A DNA stretch of 64,000 nt from NCBI RefSeq assembly GCF_018130465.1, contig NZ_JAFCKJ010000009.1, positions 1-64,000 on the forward strand. The letters are read 5' to 3'. Below the pieces are notes generated by a model. It saw only the letters and a list, made by a program, of their open reading frames with translations. It was not told the DNA's origin and did not search any database. This stretch comes from Bradyrhizobium canariense (GTDB lineage Bacteria; Pseudomonadota; Alphaproteobacteria; Rhizobiales; Xanthobacteraceae). The translations under genes were made by a program, and so were the position numbers. Shown one piece after another: positions 42,193 to 50,837 of this stretch; the first letter of the stretch is position 1; every line of letters begins with the position of its first letter.

Positions 42193-43023
42193 CTAATAGT
42201 CGCCGGGGTTCATGATCATCGGGCTTCGTGTATCGGCCGGCGCGAGCGCGCTGCTGGCGCTGTCGCGCAGGAAGCGGTCGAGTGTCTCCTGGATCTTCTG
42301 CTTGACCGCATCGGGACCGCGATCGCTCATCTCGGTATGCTGTGCGCCAGTGTGGATAATGTCGATGCCGCGCGCCTTGGCCTCTTCCGGCGTCGGCAGC
42401 ACGCCGGGATCGGTTACGAAATGCGGATCCTTCGAACGGAACGACAGGATCTTCATGTTGTCGCTGAGCACGAAAGGCACCCGCAGATTGTCGAGCGTGA
42501 TCACTTTGGACACCAGCTCCGGGTGCTGATGGGCGACATACATCGAAACGTCGCCACCGTTGGAATGCCCGACGAGCGTGATGTGGTCGTAGTCGGCGTT
42601 CTCCTGCCGCCTCTTCAACTCGCCCAAGGTGAAGAGGATGTTTGCCTCGCAGCGGATATAGACCTCGCGCCGGCCGACATATTGCTGGCCGGTCTGGGTC
42701 ATCAGCGGCGGATCGCTCGGCAGATCCTGCTGAATGCTGGCGACGAGATAACCGCGTGCGGCGAGCACGTTGGCGAGGAAGGAATACTCGGTGGCCTTGA
42801 CGGTGTTGCCGTTGCTGATGATGGCGAGCGGGAGCTTCCAGAGGCCGAGATTGGCCTTGGTCTCGTAATCGCGTCGTACAGCGATTTCGACCGCAATCGG
42901 CCGCTGGCGCGCGGCGTCGAACAGGGTCAGAACCTCGTGGCGGATCGCGAACCGGCTGACGACGAAATACTGGCCGACGCCGAGGACGCAGAGAAACGCC
43001 AGAATTGCAAACACCCTTTTCAT
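42193..43023 (-). CDS. Alpha/beta hydrolase, dienelactone-hydrolase-like
   Basis: The 276-residue protein has an N-terminal hydrophobic segment (signal peptide or membrane anchor, FAILAFLCVLGVG) and a hydrolase domain. The nucleophile elbow is VGHSNGGDVS near residue 152. A late HTGAQHTEMSD supplies the catalytic His. The acid residue is probably in the DPGVLP loop. It should act in the periplasm; the substrate is unknown. It is followed by the 58-residue peptide and cytochrome genes on the same strand, 77 bp away. Confidence 0.85.
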   Translation of the reverse strand: MKRVFAILAFLCVLGVGQYFVVSRFAIRHEVLTLFDAARQRPIAVEIAVRRDYETKANLGLWKLPLAIISNGNTVKATEYSFLANVLAARGYLVASIQQDLPSDPPLMTQTGQQYVGRREVYIRCEANILFTLGELKRRQENADYDHITLVGHSNGGDVSMYVAHQHPELVSKVITLDNLRVPFVLSDNMKILSFRSKDPHFVTDPGVLPTPEEAKARGIDIIHTGAQHTEMSDRGPDAVKQKIQETLDRFLRDSASSALAPADTRSPMIMNPGDY

Positions 43024-43178
43024 GGTTCCGTCTCAAATCACTTTTGACTGAACATGGCCATTGGGAACTCCCGGATCGAGCGATCGTGAGCAGGTTACGG
43101 GATTAAATTTAGGCAAGTCTGTGAGCCGCGCCCCAAAAAGGGCCGCATGTCAGGGGCCGCAGCGCGGAGGCCGAGGGG

Positions 43179-44975
43179 TTACAGACAGCCGCCCTTGCCG
43201 CGTTCGGAGCAGAGCCGCAGCGCACTTGACAGAGTAAACAGGAAGCGTGGGCTGCGGCGCTCGTTGTCGGGCGCCCGGTAGCTCAGGGGGACGGCCACGC
43301 CGAGATCCGCCTGGAAATCGTCCGGCAGGAAGAATCGCACGCCAGCTCCGGCCGAGGTCAGCGACAGGCCGTCGCTCAGGCGGTAACCGTCGTTCCAGAC
43401 TGCGCCGGCGTCGCCGAAGGCGTAGAGCTGGTAGCCGTTCCAGTAGCGGAAATTGAGCTTCTGGTCGAAGCGCAGCTCGAGCGAGCCGGCAAGACCGTTG
43501 TCACCGCTGATCTCGGCTGCGCCATAGCCGCGGCCGAAGGCCGCGCCGCCGAGATAGAATTGCTGCGAGGTGAACAGCGGCCGCGACGCCGTCTGGCTCG
43601 CAGCGGAGAGCTTGAGCGACCAGACGTCATTGAGCGTCTGGTAGCGCGTGAACCAGAGGTTAAGCACCGAGAAGTTCGATGACGCGCCATCGCGCGACAA
43701 CAGATCGTCGTCGAAATGCGAAGCACCGAAGATGTCGAGGCCCTGGCGGTAGGTCAGCGTCGCGAAATTGGTGCCGCCGAAATGATCCTGGAGCCGGTAA
43801 TCTGCGGTCAGGCTCGCGGTCCTGATGTGGTCGTTGTACCAGGGCCCGTAAAGGTCATGTTCGGACACGTTGCTGAAGGTCGTCGCCGCGGTCAGGGTCA
43901 GCGAGGAGGATTGCGACTGCAATGGGACGACGCTGGCACGCAGCTCGAACGCCTCGGTCGTGGTGATGTCGCTGTCGAGGCGGCGGGCATCGCCCGGCCT
44001 GACCGCGCTGTACAGGACGGACCCGCCGAGACGTACGCCGTCGACGCCAACCGGTGCGTCGTAGGACAGCCGTGCGAAGCCAAGCTGGCGGGGGTCGTTG
44101 GCGATGGTCGACAGGTTGACCGCCAGCGTGTCGCCGGGCGTGAGGTAGGAGTTGAACGCGCCGGTCGCGTAGGTTTGCCACGGGCCGACCGACGATGAGC
44201 CGAGATTGTCCAGACCGAGCGACGAGAAGACGTGCCAGGTCTTCAAATAGACGATGAGGCGAAAACGTCCGGTTGCACCGCCGATCTCCTCCAGTGCGGT
44301 ATCGGTGATCCGGACGCCAGGTCTGCCGTTGATCAGAAAGAGCTGACGTTCCAGCGTTGCCAGGCGCGACGGTTGCTCGGCCAGAACCGGCCCAAGCATC
44401 GGTCTCACGCCGAACTGCTCGGCGCCATCGCCTTTCAGCTCGGCCTGCACGATGGCGCCTTCGACCACCTGGATCCGGACCAGGCCGGCGGCAATGTCCT
44501 GCGGCGGCACGATCGCCCGGCTCAGGTGAAATCCATCGGCGCGGTAGAGATCGCTGATGGCGCCGGCGATCGCGGCGAGATCCGCCTGCGAAACCTTCTT
44601 GCCGACATAGGGCTGGTAGACCGCGGCGATGCGATCGGGGGAAACGGCCTGGGCTCCGCTGACATTGACGCCACGCAGCACGAACTGAGGCCTGGTATCG
44701 CCTCCAGTGTTGGGCTGGCCGACTGTTGGCAGCCTGACCGGAGGACGGCTCAGCGATTCCCGCGCGGTTTGGTTTTCAAAATACTTCTCAGGTTGGCGCG
44801 GATCGAAACCCGGCTGGTTCGCCTGTTGCGCGAAAGCCTGAGGAACTCCCGTAAAAAACGGCGCCAACAGCACCAGCGTGGCCACGAGATGCCGCTTCGC
44901 AGCGCGCGCAACGCGCCGATCCCCGTAGTTTGACGGAGACGTGCCCGTGAGGCGGTAAAAATTCGTTAGCCACAT
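43179..44975 (-). CDS. TpsB outer-membrane transporter (ShlB/FhaC/HecB family)
   Basis: The 598-residue protein would secrete a TpsA partner across the outer membrane. A Sec leader ends at QAFAQQ. A linker then leads to the POTRA region at residues about 95-190 (FVLRGVNVSGAQAVSP, YRADGFHLSRAIVPPQDI, VRIQVVEG). The rest is a 16-stranded beta barrel, with the conserved FGRGYGAAEISGDNG segment near residue 500 (the RGY loop of the family). No TpsA adhesin or haemagglutinin gene is present in the window. It is divergent from the FecR-domain gene; the shared spacer is AT-rich. Confidence 0.9.
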   Translation of the reverse strand: MWLTNFYRLTGTSPSNYGDRRVARAAKRHLVATLVLLAPFFTGVPQAFAQQANQPGFDPRQPEKYFENQTARESLSRPPVRLPTVGQPNTGGDTRPQFVLRGVNVSGAQAVSPDRIAAVYQPYVGKKVSQADLAAIAGAISDLYRADGFHLSRAIVPPQDIAAGLVRIQVVEGAIVQAELKGDGAEQFGVRPMLGPVLAEQPSRLATLERQLFLINGRPGVRITDTALEEIGGATGRFRLIVYLKTWHVFSSLGLDNLGSSSVGPWQTYATGAFNSYLTPGDTLAVNLSTIANDPRQLGFARLSYDAPVGVDGVRLGGSVLYSAVRPGDARRLDSDITTTEAFELRASVVPLQSQSSSLTLTAATTFSNVSEHDLYGPWYNDHIRTASLTADYRLQDHFGGTNFATLTYRQGLDIFGASHFDDDLLSRDGASSNFSVLNLWFTRYQTLNDVWSLKLSAASQTASRPLFTSQQFYLGGAAFGRGYGAAEISGDNGLAGSLELRFDQKLNFRYWNGYQLYAFGDAGAVWNDGYRLSDGLSLTSAGAGVRFFLPDDFQADLGVAVPLSYRAPDNERRSPRFLFTLSSALRLCSERGKGGCL

Positions 44976-45105
44976 GATTTTTCATAATTTTTTATGGTCA
45001 ATGAACCGTTAACGCGTCCGCTCCGCTCGCCGCTTTCCGCTAATTCTATGTTGAGTGATTTCGGATACCCCTCAGGACTGGCTGTAACGCGGACTGAGGA
45101 TCGTC

Positions 45106-46356
45106 ATGCTGTTCAAAGTTGGAATGCGGTGCGCCTTCGTGGCTGCGCTGATCCTGGGAACGGCCGCCGGCGCATCCGCCGCGGACGATGGCGTCTGGTC
45201 GGTCGGCAAGGCCACCGGCGAGGTCTGGGTCGCCACCAACGGCGCTCAGCAGGTCTCGTTGAACCAGCAGGAGGCGCTCAAGCCCGGTGATACCATTCGC
45301 ACCGGACGTAACGGGCGCGTGCTGCTCGTCCGTGGCGAGGAAACGATCCTGATCTCTCCCAACTCGGTGGTCGGCTTGCCGGCCGAGCAGAAGGAGGGTC
45401 TCTCGACCACTATCATCCAGCAGGCAGGTTCGATCCTGCTCGAGGTCGAGAAGCGCAACGTCAAGCATTTCGAGGTCGAGACGCCCTATCTCGCCGCCGT
45501 GGTCAAGGGAACGCAGTTCACCGTCACCGTGAATGCGGGCAGCACCAAGGTCGGTGTGCTCCGCGGCCAGGTTGAGGTCTCCGACTTCAAGACGGGACAG
45601 ATTGCTCAGGTCATGCCGGGACAAGCGGCTACAGCCTTCGAGCACGGCAAGCCCGGTATCAGCCTGAGCGGTGCCGGGACGTTCAATCCGATCGAGCACG
45701 GCAAGCCGCGCGCCTCCAGCATCGAGCGCGTCCCCGTGCCGAAATCGGGCCTGTCCGCCCCGCGCAACGCCGCGAACGGCCACGCCATCCATGCGCTCGG
45801 TCCGATCGACAAGGGCACCAAGGCGGCCGGCGCGCCGAGGCAATCGCATCAGGCGGCCGGAGGTCACGTCTCCCACGCTGGCGTTGCCAAGGCCGGCGTC
45901 GTGCGCATCTCGAGTTCGCTCGGCGAGGTCAAGCTGAACGTCCACAAGGTCACGCACGGGCTCGCCCACGGCGGCGGCGCCCCCGGACAGGTGCGCAACG
46001 CGCACGTCAGCACCGAGACGGTCTGGAGCGACTCGAAAGCGAGCACGACGGCATCCAGCAACACCGTCCAGACTGCTATCACGACGAGCAGCGGCGTGAC
46101 GGCTGGCAGCACCAGCTCGTCGGCTGCGAGCACGACAATAGCCGCGACCACGGCCGGTGCGTCCAGCGACGGCTCTGGCGCCGGCAGCGGAAATTCCGGT
46201 GGCAAGACCAACTCCGGCAACGGCAATTCCGACAATGGGAATTCCGGCAACGGCAACAACGGCGCCACCGGCAACGGCAGGGGCAACAACGGTAACGGCA
46301 ACGGGAATGGCGGCGGCAATGGCCACGGCAATGCCTTTGGCCACAACAGACACTGA
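45106..46356 (+). CDS. FecR-domain secreted protein with Gly/Asn-rich tail
   Basis: The 416-residue protein has a Sec leader ending in GASAAD. Residues about 35-165 form a FecR-type domain (GKATGEVWVATNGAQQV, ALKPGDTIRTGRNGRVLLV, ETPYLAAVVKGTQFTVTV, GVLRGQVEVSDFKTGQ). FecR domains normally sense or transmit signals in the periplasm; this one has no membrane segment. The middle is Ser/Thr-rich and the last 75 residues are a Gly/Asn/Ser repeat (GNGNSDNGNSGNGN), as in secreted adhesive proteins. It lies 59 bp before the CHASE2 protein gene and is divergent from the TpsB gene, which could export it. Confidence 0.85.
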   Translation: MLFKVGMRCAFVAALILGTAAGASAADDGVWSVGKATGEVWVATNGAQQVSLNQQEALKPGDTIRTGRNGRVLLVRGEETILISPNSVVGLPAEQKEGLSTTIIQQAGSILLEVEKRNVKHFEVETPYLAAVVKGTQFTVTVNAGSTKVGVLRGQVEVSDFKTGQIAQVMPGQAATAFEHGKPGISLSGAGTFNPIEHGKPRASSIERVPVPKSGLSAPRNAANGHAIHALGPIDKGTKAAGAPRQSHQAAGGHVSHAGVAKAGVVRISSSLGEVKLNVHKVTHGLAHGGGAPGQVRNAHVSTETVWSDSKASTTASSNTVQTAITTSSGVTAGSTSSSAASTTIAATTAGASSDGSGAGSGNSGGKTNSGNGNSDNGNSGNGNNGATGNGRGNNGNGNGNGGGNGHGNAFGHNRH

Positions 46357-46415
46357 GACGATTTCCTAGGGGATGAGGGGGCGCACTCGCCGAAGCGGGT
46401 GTGCAGGAGGATCGG

Positions 46416-49157
46416 GTGAAACGCTACCGGCCGCATATTCTTGTCGTGACCGCGCTCGCGGTGGTGCTGTCCACGGGGTGGCACGGTGCGCTCCGCAACG
46501 CGCTGACCGACCTGCGGTTCGCATGGCAATCGCGTGCCGCGAGTGGCAATGTCGTCGTGGTCGCCATCGACGCGCCCTCGATCGACCGGATCGGGGTGTG
46601 GCCCTGGCCGCGCCGGCTGCATGCGGCGCTGTTGCACAGGCTCGAGGCGGCAGGGGCGCAGGACGTCGCCTTCGACGTCGATTTCAGCACGCCATCTGAT
46701 CCGGGCTCGGACGAGGCGTTGGTCACGGCGCTTCGTGACGTCGGCGGCTCGACGATCCTGCCGTCCTTCAAGCAACCGACGCCGAATGGCGGCGTGGCTC
46801 ACATCAATCGGCCTCTGAAGCCGTTCAGCAACCAGTCGTGGCCGGCGCTCGTCAATGTCGCGATCGAATCCGACGGGCTCGTTCGCCGCTATCCGTTCGG
46901 CGAGAAGCTCGGCGATGCCTTGATGCCGTCGATGGCCGTCGTGCTAGCCGGGCAGGACGCCAATCGGCGGCCGCCTTTCCTAATCGATTTCAGTATTCGC
47001 ACCGCCTCCATTCCGAGCGTCTCCTATGTCGACGTGCTCCGCGGCGACACCGCTACTCTCGACAAGCTGAGAGACAAGAGGATCATCGTTGGTGCGACGG
47101 CGCTTGAACTCGGTGATCGGTTCAGCGTTCCTAACGGGCGCATCGTCTCGGGACCCGTCCTCCAGGCGCTGGCAGCAGAATCGATCCTCCAGAACCGGAT
47201 GCTGCGCTGGACGTCAGATATCGGCATGATCCTGGGCCTCGGTGTGATCTGCCTGCTGATGATGTATTCGTGGCGCCGCTTCGCGCCGGGAATTCGCGTC
47301 GCAATCCTGATCTCCGCCGGGGCGGCCTTCGAGCTGGTCGCAGTCCTCGTGCAGGCAAGATGGCCCTTCATCATCGACACATCGCTGTTCCACATCGCGA
47401 TTGTCGCTTATCTGACGGCGATCGCACTGGACGAAATCGATTTCCGTAGTCTCCTGGGGCGCATCGCCGAAAGCCGCTTTCATCGTATCGCGATGTCGCT
47501 CGGCGATGGCCTCGTCTGCACCGACGAAGATCAGCTGATCACGGTGTGGAATCCCGGCGCGAGTGCGATCTTCGGCTATATGCCCGCCGAGATCATCGGC
47601 CGCCCGTTCGAAACGCTGTGTGCCGTGCCGGTCGACGGTGACGCGCGGCCGTCCATGCGCGACGCCGCACGCCAGGCCCTCCTCGTCCCCGGCGGGGCGG
47701 TCGTCGTCGAGTTCGAAGGGCGGCGCAGGAACGGTGAAACTTTCGCGGTCGAGGCGAGCTTCTCGGGCTGGCAGGGAACGGACGGCTTCCAGTACGGGGC
47801 CATCCTGCGCGACATCGCGGTGCGCAAGCGCGAGGCCGAACGCGTCAGATATCTCGCCGAGTACGACGCGCTGACCGGTCTTGCCAACCGCAACACGCTG
47901 CATGCCGGACTGGCCGACATGATTGCGGATGGGGGGCGGCGCTCTTGCGAGGTCGCGCTGCTCGTGATCGGGCTCGACGGCTTCCAGAGCATCAACGACA
48001 TGCTGGGTCATTCCGCCGGAGATCTCGTGCTGCAGGCGGTCGCTGGTCGCCTGAAAGGCCAGGCGGGGGATGGCGCTATCGTTGCCCGGCTTAGCGGAGA
48101 CGAATTCGCCATTGCGCGTGAAGGCTCGGATGGCGGCGAGCCGATTGCAGAGTTCGCCGAACGAATTGCGCGTGCGTTCGAAGCGCCGCTTGCAACCGGC
48201 GCGCGGCAGCATCGCGTCAGGATCAGCATCGGCGTCGCCGTCCATCCGGAAGGCGGGCACAACGCGGACGATCTCCTGAGCAATGGCCATCTCGCGCTGA
48301 GCAAGGCAAAGCTGACGCGGCGAGGCGGCCATGTGATCTTCGAGAGCGCGATCAGGCAGGAGCTGGAGAACCGGCTGACGCTGGAGAGTGAATTGGCGCT
48401 TGCCGCGGATCGCGGCGAGTTCGAGCTGTTCTACCAGCCCCAGGTTCGCCTGATCGACGCCAGCCTGGTCGGTGCCGAAGCACTCATCCGTTGGCGGCAT
48501 CCCGTGCGCGGCTACGTTTCGCCCGGAGAGTTCATGCCGGTGGTCAATAGCTCAGCCCTGTCCGAGCGGATCGGAAACTGGGTGATGGAGACCGCCTGCC
48601 GGCAGGCACGCGCCTGGGAATTGTCCGGCGACAGTGTGCGCGTCGCGATCAACCTGTCGCCCTCGCAGCTCCACTCCGGCGATCTCGCGCATTCGGTTGC
48701 GGGACTGCTCGAAGCGACGGGGCTCACGCCGTCGCTGCTCGAGCTCGAGGTCACCGAGGACATCCTGCTTCACGACGAGGGCCGCGTGCTCGACATGTTC
48801 AAGCGCATCCAGCAGCTCGGCGTCCGCGTCCTGTTCGACGATTTCGGCACCGGCTATGCGAGCCTGAGCTATTTGAAGAAGTTTCCGCTCGACGGGCTCA
48901 AGATCGACCGGTCGTTCGTGCTCGATCTGCTCGCGGATTCCGACGATGCCGCGATCGTCGGGTCGACCATCGGTCTCAGCAAGCAGCTCGGACTCACGGT
49001 GGTGGCCGAAGGCATCGAGAACCGCGCTACGGCCGATTTCCTGGTGAGCATGGGATGCGAGGAAGGCCAGGGGTATTTCTTCGGCCGTCCGATGCCGGCG
49101 GAAGCATTCGAGCGGCAATTCCTCGCGTCCGAGTGCGCCGCTGTCAGTGCGGCCTGA
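46416..49157 (+). CDS. CHASE2-PAS-GGDEF-EAL cyclic-di-GMP protein
   Basis: The 913-residue inner-membrane protein has an N-terminal membrane anchor and a periplasmic CHASE2 domain (residues about 25-255), three hydrophobic segments (about 265-340), a PAS domain (about 350-470), a GGDEF domain with SGDEF in the core (RLSGDEFAIA) and an EAL domain (VGAEALIRWRHP, DDFGTGYASLSYLKKF, VVAEGIEN). The EAL catalytic residues look intact, so c-di-GMP breakdown is likely; the Gly-to-Ser change makes the cyclase activity uncertain. GTG 46416 follows an AGGAGG site (46405-46410). FecR and CHASE2 genes as neighbours suggest a shared signal pathway. Confidence 0.92.
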   Translation: MKRYRPHILVVTALAVVLSTGWHGALRNALTDLRFAWQSRAASGNVVVVAIDAPSIDRIGVWPWPRRLHAALLHRLEAAGAQDVAFDVDFSTPSDPGSDEALVTALRDVGGSTILPSFKQPTPNGGVAHINRPLKPFSNQSWPALVNVAIESDGLVRRYPFGEKLGDALMPSMAVVLAGQDANRRPPFLIDFSIRTASIPSVSYVDVLRGDTATLDKLRDKRIIVGATALELGDRFSVPNGRIVSGPVLQALAAESILQNRMLRWTSDIGMILGLGVICLLMMYSWRRFAPGIRVAILISAGAAFELVAVLVQARWPFIIDTSLFHIAIVAYLTAIALDEIDFRSLLGRIAESRFHRIAMSLGDGLVCTDEDQLITVWNPGASAIFGYMPAEIIGRPFETLCAVPVDGDARPSMRDAARQALLVPGGAVVVEFEGRRRNGETFAVEASFSGWQGTDGFQYGAILRDIAVRKREAERVRYLAEYDALTGLANRNTLHAGLADMIADGGRRSCEVALLVIGLDGFQSINDMLGHSAGDLVLQAVAGRLKGQAGDGAIVARLSGDEFAIAREGSDGGEPIAEFAERIARAFEAPLATGARQHRVRISIGVAVHPEGGHNADDLLSNGHLALSKAKLTRRGGHVIFESAIRQELENRLTLESELALAADRGEFELFYQPQVRLIDASLVGAEALIRWRHPVRGYVSPGEFMPVVNSSALSERIGNWVMETACRQARAWELSGDSVRVAINLSPSQLHSGDLAHSVAGLLEATGLTPSLLELEVTEDILLHDEGRVLDMFKRIQQLGVRVLFDDFGTGYASLSYLKKFPLDGLKIDRSFVLDLLADSDDAAIVGSTIGLSKQLGLTVVAEGIENRATADFLVSMGCEEGQGYFFGRPMPAEAFERQFLASECAAVSAA

Positions 49158-49171
49158 ACACCCCTTGCGAT

Positions 49172-49456
49172 CTAGCGCCGACGCGCCACCGCGACGCCGA
49201 ACAGGAAAGCAACGAACAGGCTGGCAAGCGGCGCTTCGCGCGTGATCGCCGCAACGGTCGCGAGGGGCTTTCCGGGCTTTCGCGCTTCGTCGATTGCGGA
49301 GGTCATGCGGTCGACAGCTGCATGCAGGCCACCTGCGATTTCACCGACGGTGCGGGATACGTCCGTCGCGGCATCGATGGCGCGCTCGGCCATGCCGGGA
49401 TGGGAAGGGGATTGCGGGATCTCCGTGCTCAAGCGCGCGACCTCCAGGCTGATCAT
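49172..49456 (-). CDS. Small helical membrane-anchored protein
   Basis: The 94-residue protein is helical (ERAIDAATDVSRTVGEIAGG, LHAAVDRMTSAIDEARKP) with a C-terminal hydrophobic segment ending in RRR (PLASLFVAFLFGVAVARRR). This layout resembles ElaB/YqjD-type proteins, which anchor in the inner membrane by the C-terminus, but similarity is only in layout. It converges with the preceding gene, 14 bp apart. Confidence 0.75.
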   Translation of the reverse strand: MISLEVARLSTEIPQSPSHPGMAERAIDAATDVSRTVGEIAGGLHAAVDRMTSAIDEARKPGKPLATVAAITREAPLASLFVAFLFGVAVARRR

Positions 49457-49471
49457 GTGACGGAGGCCGGT

Positions 49472-49536
49472 ACCTTTGGCTATCCGCGCGAGCGCTCGTT
49501 CTGAACAGCGGGTCAGTTGACCTTTGGCTATCCGCG
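49472..49536. repeat. 17-bp direct repeat
   Basis: ACCTTTGGCTATCCGCG occurs at 49472-49488 and 49520-49536, 48 bp apart, in the spacer between two small genes. It could be the scar of a small duplication or a regulatory pair. No other copy was noticed. Confidence 0.55.
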
Positions 49537-49698
49537 ACAGGCGCCGTGGCTTTACGGCGGGTACCGGCCTTGGATGAGCAATTCGGCGCGCGAGGTTTTG
49601 TTCCGAGACGAGACGCCCTTACGCGAGCCTACCCCGTGAAACGACGGATGCGAATCTCTGTTAGGCTGGCTCAATCTTGCTGATCTCGGGAGACAGCT

Positions 49699-50676
49699 GT
49701 GACCGACCGGACCATGACGGATCGAGCCCGGCGCATCGCCTTGCTCGGCGCTCCCATCGACATGGGGGCTTCGCAGCGCGGTACCCTGATGGGCCCTGCG
49801 GCCCTCCGCACCGCCGGCCTTGCGACACTGCTCGAGAGCTTGGATTTTGAGGTCGTCGATTACGGCGATCTTTCGGTGGCCGAGGTCCGGGACCTCGCAG
49901 ACAGGCCCCCCGACAAAGCCAATCACTACCGCGAGATCCAGCGCTGGACGCGCGTGCTGAGCCGCAGAGGCTACGAGATCGCAAAAACCGGTGCGCTGCC
50001 GATTTTCCTCGGCGGCGATCACACGCTGTCGATGGGATCGGTGAATGCCATGGCCCGTCACTGGCAGGAGCGTGGACGCGAGCTGTTCGTGCTCTGGCTC
50101 GATGCCCATGCCGACTACAACACGCCGGAGACGACGATCACCGCCAACATGCACGGCATGTCGGCGGCATTCCTGTGCGGCGAACCCGGCCTCGACGGAT
50201 TGCTCGGCGATGATCCGCGCGCCCCGATCGATCCCGACAGGCTCGACCTGTTCGGCGCGCGCTCAATTGACAAGCTCGAAAAGGAGTTGATGCGCACGCG
50301 CCGGATCAGGGTTGTCGACATGCGCCAGATCGACGAGTTCGGGGTCGCCGTGCTGATCCGCCGGGTCATCGAACGCGTCAGGGCCAGCAACGGCGTGCTG
50401 CATGTCAGCTTCGACGTCGATTTTCTCGACCCCTGCGTCGCACCCGGCGTGGGCACGACGGTGCCGGGCGGAGCGACCTATCGCGAGGCGCATCTGATCA
50501 TGGAGCTTCTGCACGATTCCGGCGTGGTCGGATCAGTCGACATCGTCGAGCTCAATCCGTTCCTCGACGAGCGGGGCCGCACCGCGCGCACCGCGGTCGA
50601 GCTGATCGGCAGCCTGTTCGGCCAGCAGATCGCCGACCGGCCCACCCCGAGCAATGCGATCGCCCCGGGCGAGTGA
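49699..50676 (+). CDS. rocF: Arginase
   Basis: The 325-residue enzyme splits arginine into ornithine and urea. The binuclear manganese ligands are visible in FLGGDHTLSMG, LDAHADYNTP and SFDVDFLDP. The length and the PGGATYREAH segment fit arginase rather than agmatinase. GTG 49699 follows a GGGAGA site; an ATG 12 bases on is the alternative. No urease or ornithine genes lie beside it, but urea production connects to the nitrogen theme of the window. The gene before it is unrelated. Confidence 0.92.
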   Translation: MTDRTMTDRARRIALLGAPIDMGASQRGTLMGPAALRTAGLATLLESLDFEVVDYGDLSVAEVRDLADRPPDKANHYREIQRWTRVLSRRGYEIAKTGALPIFLGGDHTLSMGSVNAMARHWQERGRELFVLWLDAHADYNTPETTITANMHGMSAAFLCGEPGLDGLLGDDPRAPIDPDRLDLFGARSIDKLEKELMRTRRIRVVDMRQIDEFGVAVLIRRVIERVRASNGVLHVSFDVDFLDPCVAPGVGTTVPGGATYREAHLIMELLHDSGVVGSVDIVELNPFLDERGRTARTAVELIGSLFGQQIADRPTPSNAIAPGE

Positions 50677-50837
50677 CGGACGAGCCGTTTGTGCGTTGCG
50701 AAGAAGAGAACTGCCGTCGCGGCCGCCAGATTTAGGTCAGTCCAGATCGAAATCGCCTATTTTTGAAACAGGGGCGAATTGCAAATGCACTTCGCAGAAT
50801 GTTTCATGCGGGTCGCGCTTCAGCCGAGGATCCGCAA

